64,000 bases of DNA, from positions 1 to 64,000 of the forward strand of contig SKCR01021359.1 in NCBI GenBank assembly GCA_019454045.1. The letters run 5' to 3'. The translations under genes were made by a program, and so were the position numbers. The DNA is from Zanthoxylum bungeanum (lineage: Eukaryota; Streptophyta; Magnoliopsida; Sapindales; Rutaceae). Positions 22,940 to 34,804 of this stretch are shown piece after piece; the first letter of the stretch is position 1, and each line of letters starts with the position of its first letter. The notes under the pieces were generated by a model that worked only from the letters and a program-made list of their open reading frames with translations, searched no databases and was not told the DNA's origin.

Positions 22940-23480
22940 TTACCTGGCTCGGCTGCCGCCTCAAGTTGAGTTGATACTGCAGCGGACCTCGATCCTGGGA
23001 CGCGTCCCAATAACTGCAACTGACAACGGGGGCACCTCGATCCTGGACACCTCGACCCAACACCCCTGACTATAGGGACCTCGCCCTCGAACTGATGATG
23101 TAGTGGGCACCTCGACCCTGGGCACCTCGACCCGGAACTACAACTGACAACAGGGGCACCTCGACCCTGGGCACCTCGACCCAACACCGCTGACTATAGG
23201 GACCTCGCCCTCGAACTGATGATTTAGTGGGCACCTCGACCCGGAACTAGAATTGATAACGGGGGCACCTCGACCCTGGGCACCTCGACCCAACACCGCT
23301 GACTATAGGGACCTCGCCCTCGAACTGATGATGTGATGTGGAGCCTCGCTCCTCAGCCGATATGGGCCTCGCCCCCGAGCTGATATAATGTGACATGGAG
23401 CCTCGCTCCTCAGCTGATACGGGCCTCGCCCCCAAGCGGACATGATGTGAGGTGGAGCCTCGCTCCTCAGCCGATATGGG
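22940..23480. repeat. tandem repeats in the 3' UTR of the Tat-like element
   Basis: About three 110-120 bp units built from GGGCACCTCGACC, CAACACCGCTGACTATAGGG and ACCTCGCCCTCGAACTGATG. They are followed by a shorter array of GGAGCCTCGCTCCTCAGC and GGGCCTCGCCCCC units. It lies between integrase and the 3' LTR, where Tat elements often carry variable repeats. Confidence 0.8.
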
Positions 23481-23584
23481 CCTTGCTCTTTTCCTTCTTC
23501 ATCACCTGTTTACACAAAACAGCACAAACACAAAAAGATGGAATATAGGTTACGTGTATGCATGTATGCATGAGTTTTCTCATT

Positions 23585-24721
23585 CCGTTGGATTAGGTCT
23601 TCCACTGGCGACCAAGTCTTCTTAAGCAAAGTACAGCTTCAGCCTGTCGACATTGATTGGTTCTGTGAATTCATTTCCCTCGAGATCTGACAACTTCACT
23701 GCTCCATTTCCCATGAATTTCTGAACGATGTAGGGTCCTTCCCAGTTCGGCCTGAATTTTCCCTCTCGGATCTGTCGTCGACGGCCTCGACTGCTTAAGT
23801 ACTAAATTACCCTTTCTGATCTTGGTGGGGCGTACTTTCTTGTTGAATGCCCGGGCTAGTCTCTTCTGATACAACTGCATGTGATACAAAGACTTCGTTC
23901 TCTTCTCATCCAACAGTGCTAACTGATCAAATCTCTGTGCGGCCCATTCATGTTCCGGTAATTTTGCCTCTGCTAATACCCTCAGGGACTGTATTTCCAT
24001 TTCTATTGGCAATACTGCTTCCATTCCGTAGACTAAGGAGTAAGGTGTGGACCTTGTTGCTGTTCTTACTGATGTTCTGTACCCCCACAAAGCATACGGT
24101 AATTTCTCGGCCCAATCTCTGCAATTCTCTGTCATCTTAGCTAAAATTGTCTTTATAGTCTTGTTGGCTGCCTCAACTCCCCATTTGCCTGCGGCCTGTA
24201 CGGTGATGACTTGTGGTGGCCTATCCCATACCTCTGTAACATTGCCTTCGTCTCCCCTTGAAACTGGACCCCGTTGTCTGTCACTACATGATGCGGCATA
24301 CCATACCGACAAACGAGGTTCCGAGCTATGAACCTTGCCATCTGTTTCGCTGTTGTAACATTACGGAATGATTCGGCTTCCACCCACTTTGAGAAGTAAT
24401 CTACTGCCACCACTATAAAGCGATGCCCATTTGATGCATTTGGTCGAATTTCCCCAATCATATCAATTCCCCATGCTGAGAAAGGCCACGGCTCTGACAA
24501 CCCGTGCAATTCTGTGTGGGTAAGTGATTCAAATTACCATGTGCTTGACAGTCATGACAGTGCTTTACCATCTTCGCGCAGTCTGTTTCCATGGTTGACC
24601 AATAAAAACCTTGTCTCACTATCTTGCGAGACAGATTCAACCCGTTCATGTGCGGACCACATACCCCGGCGTGTACCTCTTCCATTACATGCTGAGCTTC
24701 TTCTTTTCTCAAACACTTCAA
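23585..24721 (-). pseudogene. Tat-like integrase
   Basis: Minus-strand blocks in order: HHCC zinc domain (EVHAGVCGPH ... HCHDCQAHG, 24721-24530), the catalytic core (WGIDMIGEI, VDYFSKWVEA, VTDNGVQFQ, SPYRPQANG; the D,D..E residues are visible except where frames change) and a C-terminal part with MEAVLPIEME, MQLYQKRLARAFN and STTDPRG. Frameshifts occur near 24480, 24190 and 23790. It lies just before the 3' UTR repeats. Confidence 0.9.
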
Positions 24722-24793
24722 CTGAATACCGTTTGCCTGTCTTGTACAGTTCCCCTTTCAAAATCACATACTGGGAAGCTAACTTCTGAATGG

Positions 24794-25865
24794 CTATTCT
24801 GTCCTTTCTGCCGCCCCTTCCGGGAGTTCACCATGTTCCAGATACCTCTGAATGTCATAATACCAAGGTTTACCGTCGTCAACCTCAACTTCCAGAATTC
24901 TTTCTATCTCATAAGCAGGTTTTTTTGCTGTTGTCAGTACCATCGGTCTCATCACTAACTTCTCTGGATTTTCCCAAGTCGCTGCTAGTGTAGCCAATGC
25001 GTCTGCCATCTGATTCTCTTCTCTCGGTAGGTGCTGAAACTTACACTCGGGGATAACCTGTGCCAATTTTCTGAGGTGAAAAAGATAAGGCTTCAACCGT
25101 TCTTCTTTCAATTCCCATTCTCTTCGCATCTGCTGGACTACCAACATAGAATCTCCGTAGATTTCACACTCCGGCCTTCAAGGCTATCAATGCTGTCAAA
25201 CCAAAAGCACATGCTTCATACTCGGCCATGTTATTAGTCACTCTGAATGTCAACCTCTTGGCCAAAGGCAAAGTCTCTCCCTCGGGGGTTACTATCACGA
25301 TCCCAATTCCGGCTCCCTTGTAATTCACTGCTCCGTCAAAATACATCTTCCATCTCTGAACTGTTATTGCTTGGATCTCTTCGTCTGGAAACTCAAACTT
25401 ATACTGATCCCCCTCAACAGGTTGCAATGCCAGAAACTCCGCTACTGCTCGCCCCTTGATCACTTTGGAGGTGAGATACTCAATGTCAAACTCTGTCAAC
25501 AATACCAACCATCGGCCCAGTTTTCCCACTAGTGAAGGCACTGAATGAAGATATTTCAGAGGATTCTCCTTTGCCACTACCTGGATCTTGTATGACTGGA
25601 AATAATGCCGCAACTTTCTGGAAGCCCATACCACTGCAAGACATATCTTTTCAACTTCCTGATACCGAGCCTCATACGGAAGCAGCTTCTTACTCAGATA
25701 ATAAACTGCATGTTCTATCCCTGTCCCATCCGCCTGTACCATCATACCCCCCAATGCTTCTGATTCTATAGCCAAATACAATATCAAAGGTCTGCCCGGT
25801 CTCGGAGGTTTCAATACATGTGGCTTTACCAAGTACTCTCTGATTCTATCGAAGGCGGTTGACAC
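24794..25865 (-). pseudogene. Tat-like RT thumb, RNase H and archaeal-type RNase H
   Basis: A 233-codon frame (25865-25164) reads the RT connection (REYLVKPHVLKPP) and RNase H (LILYLAIESEALGGMMVQ ... AVYYLSKKL). It then starts a second RNase H domain: KMYFDGAVNYKGAGIGIVIV with TNNMAEYEACAFGL. A second frame (25147-24794) completes it (QQMRREWELKEERL, HLPREENQMADALATLA). The extra RNase H marks the Tat lineage. A break lies near 25160. Confidence 0.88.
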
Positions 25866-26796
25866 TGTTCATTCCATCTCACTGGCTGATCCTTTCTCAA
25901 CATTTTGAAGATAGGCTCACATACCGATGTCAGCTTGGCAATAAACCGACTGATGTACTGAATCTTCCCCAAGAATGCTCTGACTTCCTTTTCTGTCTTC
26001 GGTGCAGGCATTTCTGTGATTGCCTTGATCTTTCGGAGTCTACCTCTATTCCGCCCATTCCCACTGTATGACCAAGCAATTTCCCTGATGTCACCCCAAA
26101 CACACATTTCTTAGGGTTAAGCCGCAGGTTAGGTTATATCTGTCAACTCTCTGAAGGAACCTTTCCAATGCCTCAATATGCCCAACTCTTGTCTCTGATT
26201 TCACCATCATGTCATCCACATACACCTCAATCTCTTTGTGCATCAAGTCATGGAAAAGTGTAGTGGCCATCCGCTGATAAGTAGCTCCCGCATTCTTAAG
26301 CCCAAACGAGCATAACCTTGTAACAATAGGTACCCCACTCGGTAACAAATGCAGTCTTGTGTTTATCTTCCTCAGCCATGAGAACCTGATTGTAACCTGA
26401 AAACCCATCTGCAAATGAATACATAGCGGATAAAGCCGCGCTATCAACCAGAACATCTATATGCGGCAAAGGGAAATCATCTTTCGGACAAGCTTTATTG
26501 AGATCTCTGTAGTCTACACACATTCTGACCTTCCCGTCTTTCTTCGGTACCGGTACTATGTTAGCCAACCATTCAGGGTACTTTACCACTTCCAAGAACC
26601 CCACATCTATCTGTTTCTGAACTTCCTCTCTGACTTTCTCAGCACATTCTGGTCTCATCCGTCTGAGTTTCTGTTTTACTGGCCTCATATTCGGATAAGT
26701 TGGTATTGTGTGCTGGGCAATGTTTCTGTCTACCCCAGGCATGTCCTCATAGGACCAAGCAAATACTTTGGCATATTTGACCAACACTTCTTCTAG
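25826..26796 (-). pseudogene. Tat-like reverse transcriptase core
   Basis: Minus strand: FAWSYEDMPGVDRNIAQH, KDGKVRMCVDYRDLNKACPK, SFADGFSGYNQ, then in a second frame FGLKNAGATYQRMATTLF and VYVDDMMVKS (catalytic YVDD), then in a third frame FLGKIQYISRFIA. At least two frameshifts (near 26330 and 26100) break the polyprotein. Motifs are otherwise well kept. Confidence 0.9.
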
Positions 26797-27254
26797 TTTC
26801 TCCCTTCTTCGGAGGTTACTTCACTTACAATCAAAATTTCTTTGGGGTTCTCAAGTGTGCCCAAGTTAAATGCAATAGTTCTGGCTGAACTGATGTCAAA
26901 TATGCTTGATTCATGCAGAGTGAATGGAAATGACTCAGGCAAGTAAGCAAAAGAAATGTCTTTATTATTGGATAATGCGGAAGTACATTCAAATAAGTCA
27001 GGAAGGTAAATGTCTTCATCATCTATAGACACTTCTTCCTTTGCAATCAGGTCTTCCTCAGGCTTCTCATCTTCTTCCAGGGTCAGGCTCTCTAACTTCA
27101 TCAGCTCTTCTTCCCAAATATCTGCTTCCACAGCTTTCCCAGTCAGTGGCTTCTCACCCAACAAATCCTGGAAGATCTCAAACCCAGGTACAACAATCCC
27201 ATTAACCTCCACAGGTTCAGGCTCTCCTTGATACCCTGAAGCTTTCACAAACAC
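26793..27254 (-). CDS. acidic linker between protease and RT of the Tat-like element
   Basis: A 153-codon frame rich in Glu and Asp (EEDEKPEEDLIAKEEVSIDD) between the protease and RT frames. No catalytic domain is recognisable. It is part of the polyprotein and not a separate gene. It overlaps the end of the protease frame, showing a frame change. Confidence 0.6.
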   Translation of the reverse strand: MFVKASGYQGEPEPVEVNGIVVPGFEIFQDLLGEKPLTGKAVEADIWEEELMKLESLTLEEDEKPEEDLIAKEEVSIDDEDIYLPDLFECTSALSNNKDISFAYLPESFPFTLHESSIFDISSARTIAFNLGTLENPKEILIVSEVTSEEGRN

Positions 27255-27919
27255 TCCATCAGCCTCAGGCCCTTTTTCTTGACCTTTGGCTTTTCTTCGT
27301 CAGATTTGTACCCCAAACCCTTCCGAGTAGTCTGTCCTCTGAAATCCGGCAATTTTGAACCTTTTCCCGGCTCAAACTTCATCTTCTCCATAATCCTAGC
27401 CACCCTAGGATCCACCCATTCCTCGAAAGTAGCTGACACCTGAAACCTCGTGAAAGGTTGTATCTCCAAGGCAGCCACGGCATTATCTAACTCAGCCCGG
27501 ATGGTAACAACTTCTCCCTCATACGGGAATTTGATCATCTGATGCAAAGTGGAAGGCACGCCCCCAAGTTTGTGAAACCAAGGCCTTCCCAACAATAAGG
27601 CAAAAGTGGCTGGGATGTCCAGCACTGTGAACTCAACCTCATCTTCAATCGGCCCTACCTTGACCATAGCCACAAAGGTACCCTCAACTCCCCGCTTACT
27701 GTCATCATAAGCCTTAATAGTCATACTGGAGGGGTCCAAGTCTGTTGCTTTCATACCCAATCTTGCCAGAATTTTCAACGGGCACACATTGATGGACGAA
27801 CCGTCATCCACCATCACACATGAAGTTTTCTTGCCCCTCACCTCGGCCCTGATAAATAGAGGCTTGTTATGATTTCTTCCCTCCACCGGGAGTTCATCCT
27901 CAGAAAAGGATATCTGCAA
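27245..27919 (-). pseudogene. Tat-like aspartic protease
   Basis: A 224-codon frame with VMVDDGSSINVCPL, the retropepsin active-site region. The second catalytic-loop residues read DDGSS where many plant elements have D-x-GSS. FALLLGRPWFHKLGGVPSTL is the flap-side conserved block. It is preceded, in another frame at 28047-27838, by VEALSKIVVPEDANPQSLLG, so a frameshift separates it from gag. Confidence 0.85.
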
Positions 27920-28340
27920 AGCTTCTTTCTGAACCGACCCAACAAACTTTGCGGGTTGGCATCCTCCGGTACCACAATCTTGCTCAAGGCCTCAACCATA
28001 GCCTGCCTATGCTCCCGAGATGCACATAATAGTTCCCAGATACTCACTTGTGCCTAGTCTTCCTCAATTGCCTCAGCACTACATCCCCTTCAGTATTTTC
28101 TGCAGTCTCAACCACTTCTCTACCATCTGTCAAAGCTTCCTTACCCTTTTCCGCCATATCATTATAAAAACGACCGCTCGTGTCATTCCCCTTACTTCTT
28201 CCTCATCACTGCTAGAGAAATCAAGCCAAAAGTTTCTTTCTGCTCAAACTCATCCTCACTAGTACTGTCCCAGATTCCAAGGCAAAAGGCTTGAGGGTGA
28301 AAGGATTTCAGGACAAGGTCTTCTGGGAGGCCAGAATTGA

Positions 28341-29689
28341 TCATGTAGGCTGGTGGTGGTACGGCACGGTAGTTGGGTAAGGGGTTTCTGTGTGTGTCGG
28401 GCTGTTCTGTTTCTGGGTTGGGTATTTTCTTGGAACTATTAGGTCTTGGATTTCATGGCGGAGTCGGGCGCAGTTGTCGGTGTCATGGCCTTTTTGTTGG
28501 TGGAAGTGGCAGTAAAGGCTTAGGTTATAATGTGATGGTAGGGGATTGGGTAATGGTTTGGTATCCAAGGGTTTCAAGAGCCCTTGCCTCTTCAATTTTT
28601 CTAGCACCTTAGACAGGGGCCTTCCCAAGTTGGAAAACTGCCTGTTCCGGATAGCAGCGATTTCAGCAGAAACGGGCTTTGTTCCCGATGTTCCCCCAAT
28701 GGGCCTCCTGTTCAGACCATAGAATTTTCTATTCTCGGCCTCTTCTTCCTCAATATCCATGACAGTTTCCCTCAACTGCCGAAAGTCTGCAATCATGGAG
28801 GTCATCCTCCTCAACTTGCCATAAATGGAGGGCTTGGTGCCCTTGATAATCATCTTGATCTGATCCTTCTCCGAAGGCCTAGTCTGTATTTTCAATAACT
28901 GACCCCTCCACCGGTCCACATACTCCTTAAAAATCTCCTCCGCTTTCTGCTTAACATTCTCCAGATCACGGAGTGACAGATCGATCTCCAAGTCGGTGAC
29001 ATATTGCTTCAGGAAAGCATCGGCTAACTCCCTCCAATCTTCCTTTACTTTCTTATCCAAACTGTGGTACCACACCACGGGAGCTCCTTCCAGCGACATT
29101 CCAAACATTTTCTGTACCTGACGCTGAGATAAGCCAACTGAACTCATGACTGATACAAACTGTCGGAGATGCACCCTCGGATCCCCATTCCCGTTGAACT
29201 TAGCCATATCCGGCATCTTGAACTGTACCGGCAACTGTTCCTCAAAAGTCAATGTGTCATAATCCAGCAAGTCCTCATTCTTACCCCTCATCTTGCGGGT
29301 AACCGACTCAACCTGATCCCGAAGTTTCTGTAACTCTGCCTGAGACCCAGATACTCTGCCCGCGCATACTCTGCCATATCATCAAAAGTGGGGGTATCAT
29401 CCCCCAATCTGTTCGGAGGTTCCTCTAGTCTTGCATCCCCAGAACTACCTCCAGCACGAGACCCGGCTATACCAGCCACAGCAGTAGTCAAAGCCTGCAA
29501 CTGTTCAGTGACTTTGGCGAGACTGTTCTCTAACTGATCCATACGGGACACCTCATTATCGGATTCACTCATACTTGTTCTTTTAGTGAGCCTTGTCCCT
29601 TCTCTAACCCAAACGGTATCTATGTTGTCTTTTGGAGACATAGATGGTGTTAACATGATATATGGATGCATGAGGTGCATGAGATGCAT
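28341..29689 (-). pseudogene. Tat-like Gag
   Basis: Two overlapping frames. An N-terminal part (29689-29288) has a coiled-coil-like stretch (RMDQLENSLAKVTEQLQALT). The capsid part (29291-28341, 316 codons) has FNGNGDPRVHLRQFVSVM, SLEGAPVVWYHSLDKK and WRELADAFLKQYV, the retrotransposon gag signature, followed by YCHFHQQKGHDTDNC, a zinc-knuckle-like CxxH..H..C. The frame break near 29290 makes it a defective copy. Confidence 0.87.
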
Positions 29690-29749
29690 GTAACATATAA
29701 CATACTAAATAAAATAAAATTCTCAAACAAATCGGCCTATTATCATTTT

Positions 29750-30290
29750 AGAAGCTTTTGGGACAACTGTCATAAGAGTGAACCCGTCCCAGTTTAAATG
29801 GCCCAACGAGTTCATGTCTTATGACAAAGAGCCCAACTAAATCCAAATGATAATATTCCGAACACAAGCACAAGGTGGCCCACCAACACTTAGACGCCTT
29901 TGGCCCAATAGTCATGGAATAACATCCTTGTCCCAGTTTAAATGGCCCAACAAGCTCATATCCCATGACAAATGGTCCAAATGGATCCAAACGATGATGT
30001 TCCCAAACACAATCATACACGACATAATAATTTTTACATAATGGCCCATCCACATTTCAGAAGCCTTGGGCCTAATAGTCATATAGTACGAACTTGCCCC
30101 AGTTTAAATGGCCCAGCAAGCCCGCATTTCTGACAATAGTCCAACTGCATCCAAATGAGGATGGTCCATAAGCACATTCTCAAGGAAATAATTGTTACTT
30201 TAACCATATAAACCGGTCTAGGGGTGGATTTGCAAGAGTATGGACAAAGGCTCTCACCGGCGAAGGATGGCCCACAACTAGGTCTCCCCA
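29750..30290. repeat. leader with three ~150 bp repeats of the Tat-like element
   Basis: Three imperfect units, each containing CCAGTTTAAATGGCCCA (near 29789, 29932 and 30098) and TCCAAATGATRATG-like ends. They lie between the PBS and gag. The non-autonomous relative keeps the same three units at 40790-41270. Confidence 0.8.
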
Positions 30291-30701
30291 CTCAAGGGTT
30301 CAAGCGACCAATTGAGCGTATCCCTTTTTATACACTAAGGTACGTGCCAATGAGCTATGGTGTGTGACGGACTGTCAAATGGATTTCCCGTTGTAGATTC
30401 CCCAGAGGGAAGGTGGAGCGAGGCTCACTTAAATACCCAAGCCTCTTAGGCTCTTATCGCTTGGTGTCAGGAATAAACAACGAGTCCTCCAAATTATTCC
30501 ATCACAAAGGCTACGAGTAGATGGCCATGTAGGTATCCTCACAGCTTTTCCTTCTAGAAAGGTAGTGAGTGAAGGAAGACACCAAACCATTACCTAGCCT
30601 CAAAGTGCCCTTGATTAAACCCTCACTTATCCACTATAGACATGGCCAATTAAAACATAAATCCACTCATTACAAGACAATATTTCGGGGCCAATTCTCT
30701 A

Positions 30702-30719
30702 TCCCCAGTGGAGTCGCCA
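30702..30719 (-). other. primer-binding site of the Tat-like element
   Basis: TGGCGACTCCACTGGGGA on the minus strand, 3 nt after the 5' LTR end. This tRNA-primer-like sequence is shared exactly with the non-autonomous relative (41795-41812). Tat/Ogre elements are usually said to use tRNA-Arg; I could not check the tRNA here. Confidence 0.75.
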
Positions 30720-30722
30720 GAC

Positions 30723-33491
30723 TGTAGGACAACAGGACCTGGGCGACGCCGTTCCTAGGCTCGCGGCACTAGTTGGGAAATACTAAATAATATGGAGTCG
30801 CCACCCGGTGTGAACCGGGACAAAGATTTAAGGCCGCACTCACCCCTCGCAAGTACAGACCGCACTACCGTCCATTCGGAATCGGCTACGGAATTTACGT
30901 CTGAGTTTCCATCCGATATACCGCAAGAAATGATACTCAAATGTTATCACGACACAAGCATATGAATTGTAATTCATTAACATAGTTGTATTCATACATG
31001 TGGGGATAGCTACTAGGAAAACTATGCATGAAATCTAATGAAGATGACTCGATTCAGTGGGTGCGCGTTCGTGTAGCGTTCGTAAACGCGTTCGAACGGT
31101 AAACAGAAGGTTCGCATTCGTGTAGCGTCCGAGAACGCGTTCGAACGAAACTAGACCTGATGCATTATGAAACTAAGAAAGTGCGTGGGCGTTCGTATAG
31201 CGTTCGTAAACGCGTTCGAACGGTAAACAGAAGGTTCTCGTTCGTATGGCGTTTGATAACGCGTTCGAACGGAAATGAAACAGAATGCTCACGTTCGTAT
31301 AGCGTTTGTTAACGCGTTCGAACGGAAATGAAACAGAATGCCTACGTTCGTATGGCGTTCGTGAACGCGTTCGAACATGAGGGAGACCTGATGCATGACA
31401 AGGCAAAATACATGCGCGTTCGAGTTGCGTTCGTAAACGCGTTCGAACGGGAACAGACCTGATGCATGAAATGGGATGCAATACATAAACGACAAAATAA
31501 AGGGGGGGCGCGGTGAAGTACTGCCGTAAAGGTGGCCTTTTGGAGCTCTTGATCTCTCAAAGAGAGGACCTTTATACCAACATACTAAGCCCATGCGCTC
31601 GACTGAATCATGCATACATAGAATGGAAAGCAGTAATATTAAACATAGTGTGCCCGATTGAACGTATCTTGTATCCAACCGAACACACATCAACCGGCGC
31701 GGCAAAGCCTCGTGGTAAAGGGCTTTAGCCCCTCCCCATAGGGGATCTCACATCACACTTACTAAGCCCATGCGCTCGGTTGAATCATGCATACGAAGAT
31801 AAAGACAACCATATCAAACTAAGTATGTCCGATTGAACGTATTTCGCATTCAACCGAACACACATCCATCGGTGCGGCAGAGCATCGTGGTGAAGGATTT
31901 TAACCCTCCAATTAGGGAACCTTTCATCGCACTTACTAAGCCCATGCACTCGATCGTATCATACGGGAATAAACAACATGCAGAATTTAAATGACAAGAA
32001 TTAAATAAACCAAAACCACACAAAACAAGAGAAGGTGCCGTTTACTCAAGTGGTACGTGGAGTTGTGTCCCAAGTACAGACCGCACTACCGTCCATTCGG
32101 ATTCGGCTACGGAATTTACGTCTGGGTTTCCATCCTATATACCACAAGAGGCGACACTCTTCCATTCATCCAACACCCACAACACACATCGTACACGCAA
32201 CAAATGCCACAAATACAGAAAATGTAATCAAATAAATAACCAGAAATTAAATAAGAATAAGTGTGAAAGATACCCTCAGGTCTAACCTTTTAAGCTGTCT
32301 CTCGGACTCGCGTTCCACGAAGATCGAAAGGGGGTAAAGCTCTGCAACTTTTCTGGTTCACTGGTTTGCCTCTTCCTTCGCTGTTCGGCCACTCGAGCTA
32401 CTGTTCCGACTCCGTTTTGCTGCCGTTTCCTTGTGGTTTTGCTGCCGTTCCCTCTGTGTTTTCTGCTTACTGTTGGTGGACTGTTTTGATGTTCTTTTTG
32501 GTGTGGTTTTGTATGGTTATTTCAAGGATGGTAAGTGTCTTTTATGTTACTGTTTTGAGGGATTTTAAGGACTGTTTTGGTGTGGTTTAGGCTGCTGTGT
32601 TTTGTGTGATTTTCGGTGGTGGTTAGGGGTTGTTTTGGTGTAATTTTCGGTGGTGTGAGGGTAAGGATCAATGGAGTGATATGCTTGTGATGTCTAGTAT
32701 TTCTTGCTATAATTCTTGTGTGAATTGTGTGTATATGCTAGAGAGATTGGAGAGGAGGGATGGCTAGGTTAGGGGTTGTTTATATAGAGAAGGGCTAGGG
32801 CTTCACCTTGTCTCACAAGGAAGAGATTTGCTTCCAAATTTAGGAGAGATGAGAAAGGTATACACAAGATTGAGGGGGGACAAAATATTTTAAGTTAGGA
32901 AGTTGTAATATTTAATTTGTGTTGGTTTAGGAATGCAAATATTTTTAAATTGGTAGATGTCTTATTAGATTAGGAAGTCAAATATATGATTGGCTTTAAT
33001 TGGTTAGGATTGATTTTAATTAGGTGTATCTTCTTTTTTAGTTTTAGTATATAATATATTTAATTTGTCTAAGTTAGGCATGATTTTAGTTTAAGTTTGG
33101 TAAATGTTTTATTTAATTATTTAATTAATTTAATTATTATCTTATTTAGTTAATGTTTTAATTAATATTTATTTATTTAATTTGGGATGTGTTTTATGGG
33201 CTTTGGGGGGCTAAATGGGCTGAGGTGAGGCTAGCAGCAAAACCAGAATTACCGGCACCGTTCGAACGCCTCCTCGCACGCGGCACGAATGTCCGCAATC
33301 TGCACGAGGTTCGAACGAAGTAACGAACGCAGCACCAACGAAGACAGTGAACTTGTGGAATGAACTTGATGACATACTTTTCCGAATTTCCCCTTCCGAC
33401 CTCCGTTTCCCGCAATATCCTTAGCTAAAAAGGTAGTGCCTCCAATTGAGACTCATCATCGGGTTTCACATGCGAAAATGCAATGCCTACA
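30723..33491 (-). repeat. Tat-like element, 5' LTR (2.77 kb)
   Basis: Nearly identical to 19765-22862 but lacking about 340 bp, the segment between CTCGCAAG and CAAGTACAGACC (junction at 30855). The short CAAG repeat at the junction suggests slippage or illegitimate recombination. It holds the same seven-unit GCGTTCGAACG array (31064-31450). Confidence 0.92.
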
Positions 33492-33496
33492 CTGGG

Positions 33497-34672
33497 GTAA
33501 AAGGTAAAGCTTTTATTATTGCTATTTAGATTAATCTCCCCTAATTATAATATAATAACTATTTAAAATCTGACTTAACGAGGATACCGCCATATTGGTC
33601 GGTTGGTAATTAATTATTAATTTGAATTAATCAGGATACCGCCTATATGGCTGATTGGTAATTATCACGCAAAGTTAATATATTATATTAAGGGAGATAT
33701 CTAAAATAGTAGTAATAAAAGTGGATCATTTTACCTCAGCATTTTCTTTTATTGTACTTTTATTTTATTTACCTTCCGGCATTTACTTTTCAGCATTTAC
33801 TTTCCAGCTTTTATTTTTCAGCATTTAATTTTTCAGTATTTACTTTTCAGCATTTACTTTCCGTCATTTACTTTTCATTATTTATTTTTCAGCAATTTAC
33901 TTTATATCTTTTATTTTATTTAAGTTTTTACTACTCCTAAATATGTTCGTAACTAAGTCAGTTATCTGGGGTTGTGATGAAGTCCAATATCATCGGTTTA
34001 TAAGGGGTTAAATTACGGTTTGGGTAATATAAAAGTTTATTTATTGAGCCTTAGTCTTAATGCATCTTGTTAACTGACCATTAATAAGATTGAGTCGGTA
34101 AACTTAAAATGAACTTGGAAAAGTGATTTTAGGTTTAAGACCTTAGACTTAAAAGCCCATGATCTTCCTTGAGGATAGATAACCCTTTAATAGATTTCTG
34201 TACAAGATAAGAATATACCTGTCGGGCGGGGGTAGCCATAATTGGAACTTAATCTTAATGAATTCAGATAACTTAATTGACATATGAATATGATTAATCG
34301 GGTTACACTGGGTATTTGTATCTGACCATCGGAATAGGCTTTTACATAATTTCATGTTCCAGGTTAATAAATCGATATATTACACAAACGTAAAATAACC
34401 ACTTCATCTTTTAAAAAGATAGTGGAAGGATTCACAACCCTGGATAGTTTTATAAATTTGAATTTTCTTCAATCTACTTTCAAGCAATTTTATTTACTTG
34501 TTGTAAGTTTTAAAGTCACCACTCAATCAAACAATTAATCCATTAGATACTTGTAAACATTTAACTTCATAAATTGATAACAAAAGGTTTTAAGTCCTCG
34601 TGGGATCAATACTTTTTATACTACTTGAACGATATGTGCGCTTGCGTTATACGCGTGTGATTACGCCGGTCA
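33497..34672 (+). repeat. Athila-like left LTR, second part
   Basis: It resumes exactly where the LTR broke at 19764, as shown by the uninterrupted copy at 46850-47035. It contains paired GGATACCGCC...GGTCGGTTGGTAA units and a run of TTTACTTTTCAGCATT repeats (33770-33900). It ends GCCGGTCA before the PBS. Confidence 0.85.
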
Positions 34673-34678
34673 AGTTTT

Positions 34679-34696
34679 TGGCGCCGTTGTCGGGGA
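34679..34696 (+). other. primer-binding site, Athila type
   Basis: TGGCGCCGTTGTCGGGGA follows the LTR end after 6 nt. This form (tRNA-Asp type) is typical of Athila elements. Confidence 0.8.
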
Positions 34697-34804
34697 CTTA
34701 TTTATCTTTCACTATTAGTTTTGAGGTTATATACATTTACTTGTATCTAATTTTCTTTTTACTTATTATTTTTGTTTTCACTTGTTTCAGGTTCTCAGAC
34801 ACTA

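Larger units (their letters stand above)
19765..33491 (-). mobile_element. complete Tat/Ogre-like Ty3/gypsy element, 13.7 kb
   Basis: It begins TGTAGGACAACAGG and ends AATGCCTACA on plus, with the 5 bp target duplication CTGGG at 19760-19764 and 33492-33496. Two long LTRs flank gag, protease, RT, RNase H, a second archaeal-type RNase H and integrase, all on the minus strand. The dual RNase H, long LTRs, repeats in the 3' UTR and GTGGGGGC polypurine tract point to the Tat lineage. The ORFs carry several frameshifts, so it is probably not autonomous now. It sits inside an Athila LTR; the undisturbed site is seen at 46840-46860. Confidence 0.93.

Noticed and set aside
24047..24958. Plus-strand ORFs opposite the integrase
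   Set aside because: Antisense shadows of the minus-strand integrase and RNase H frames.
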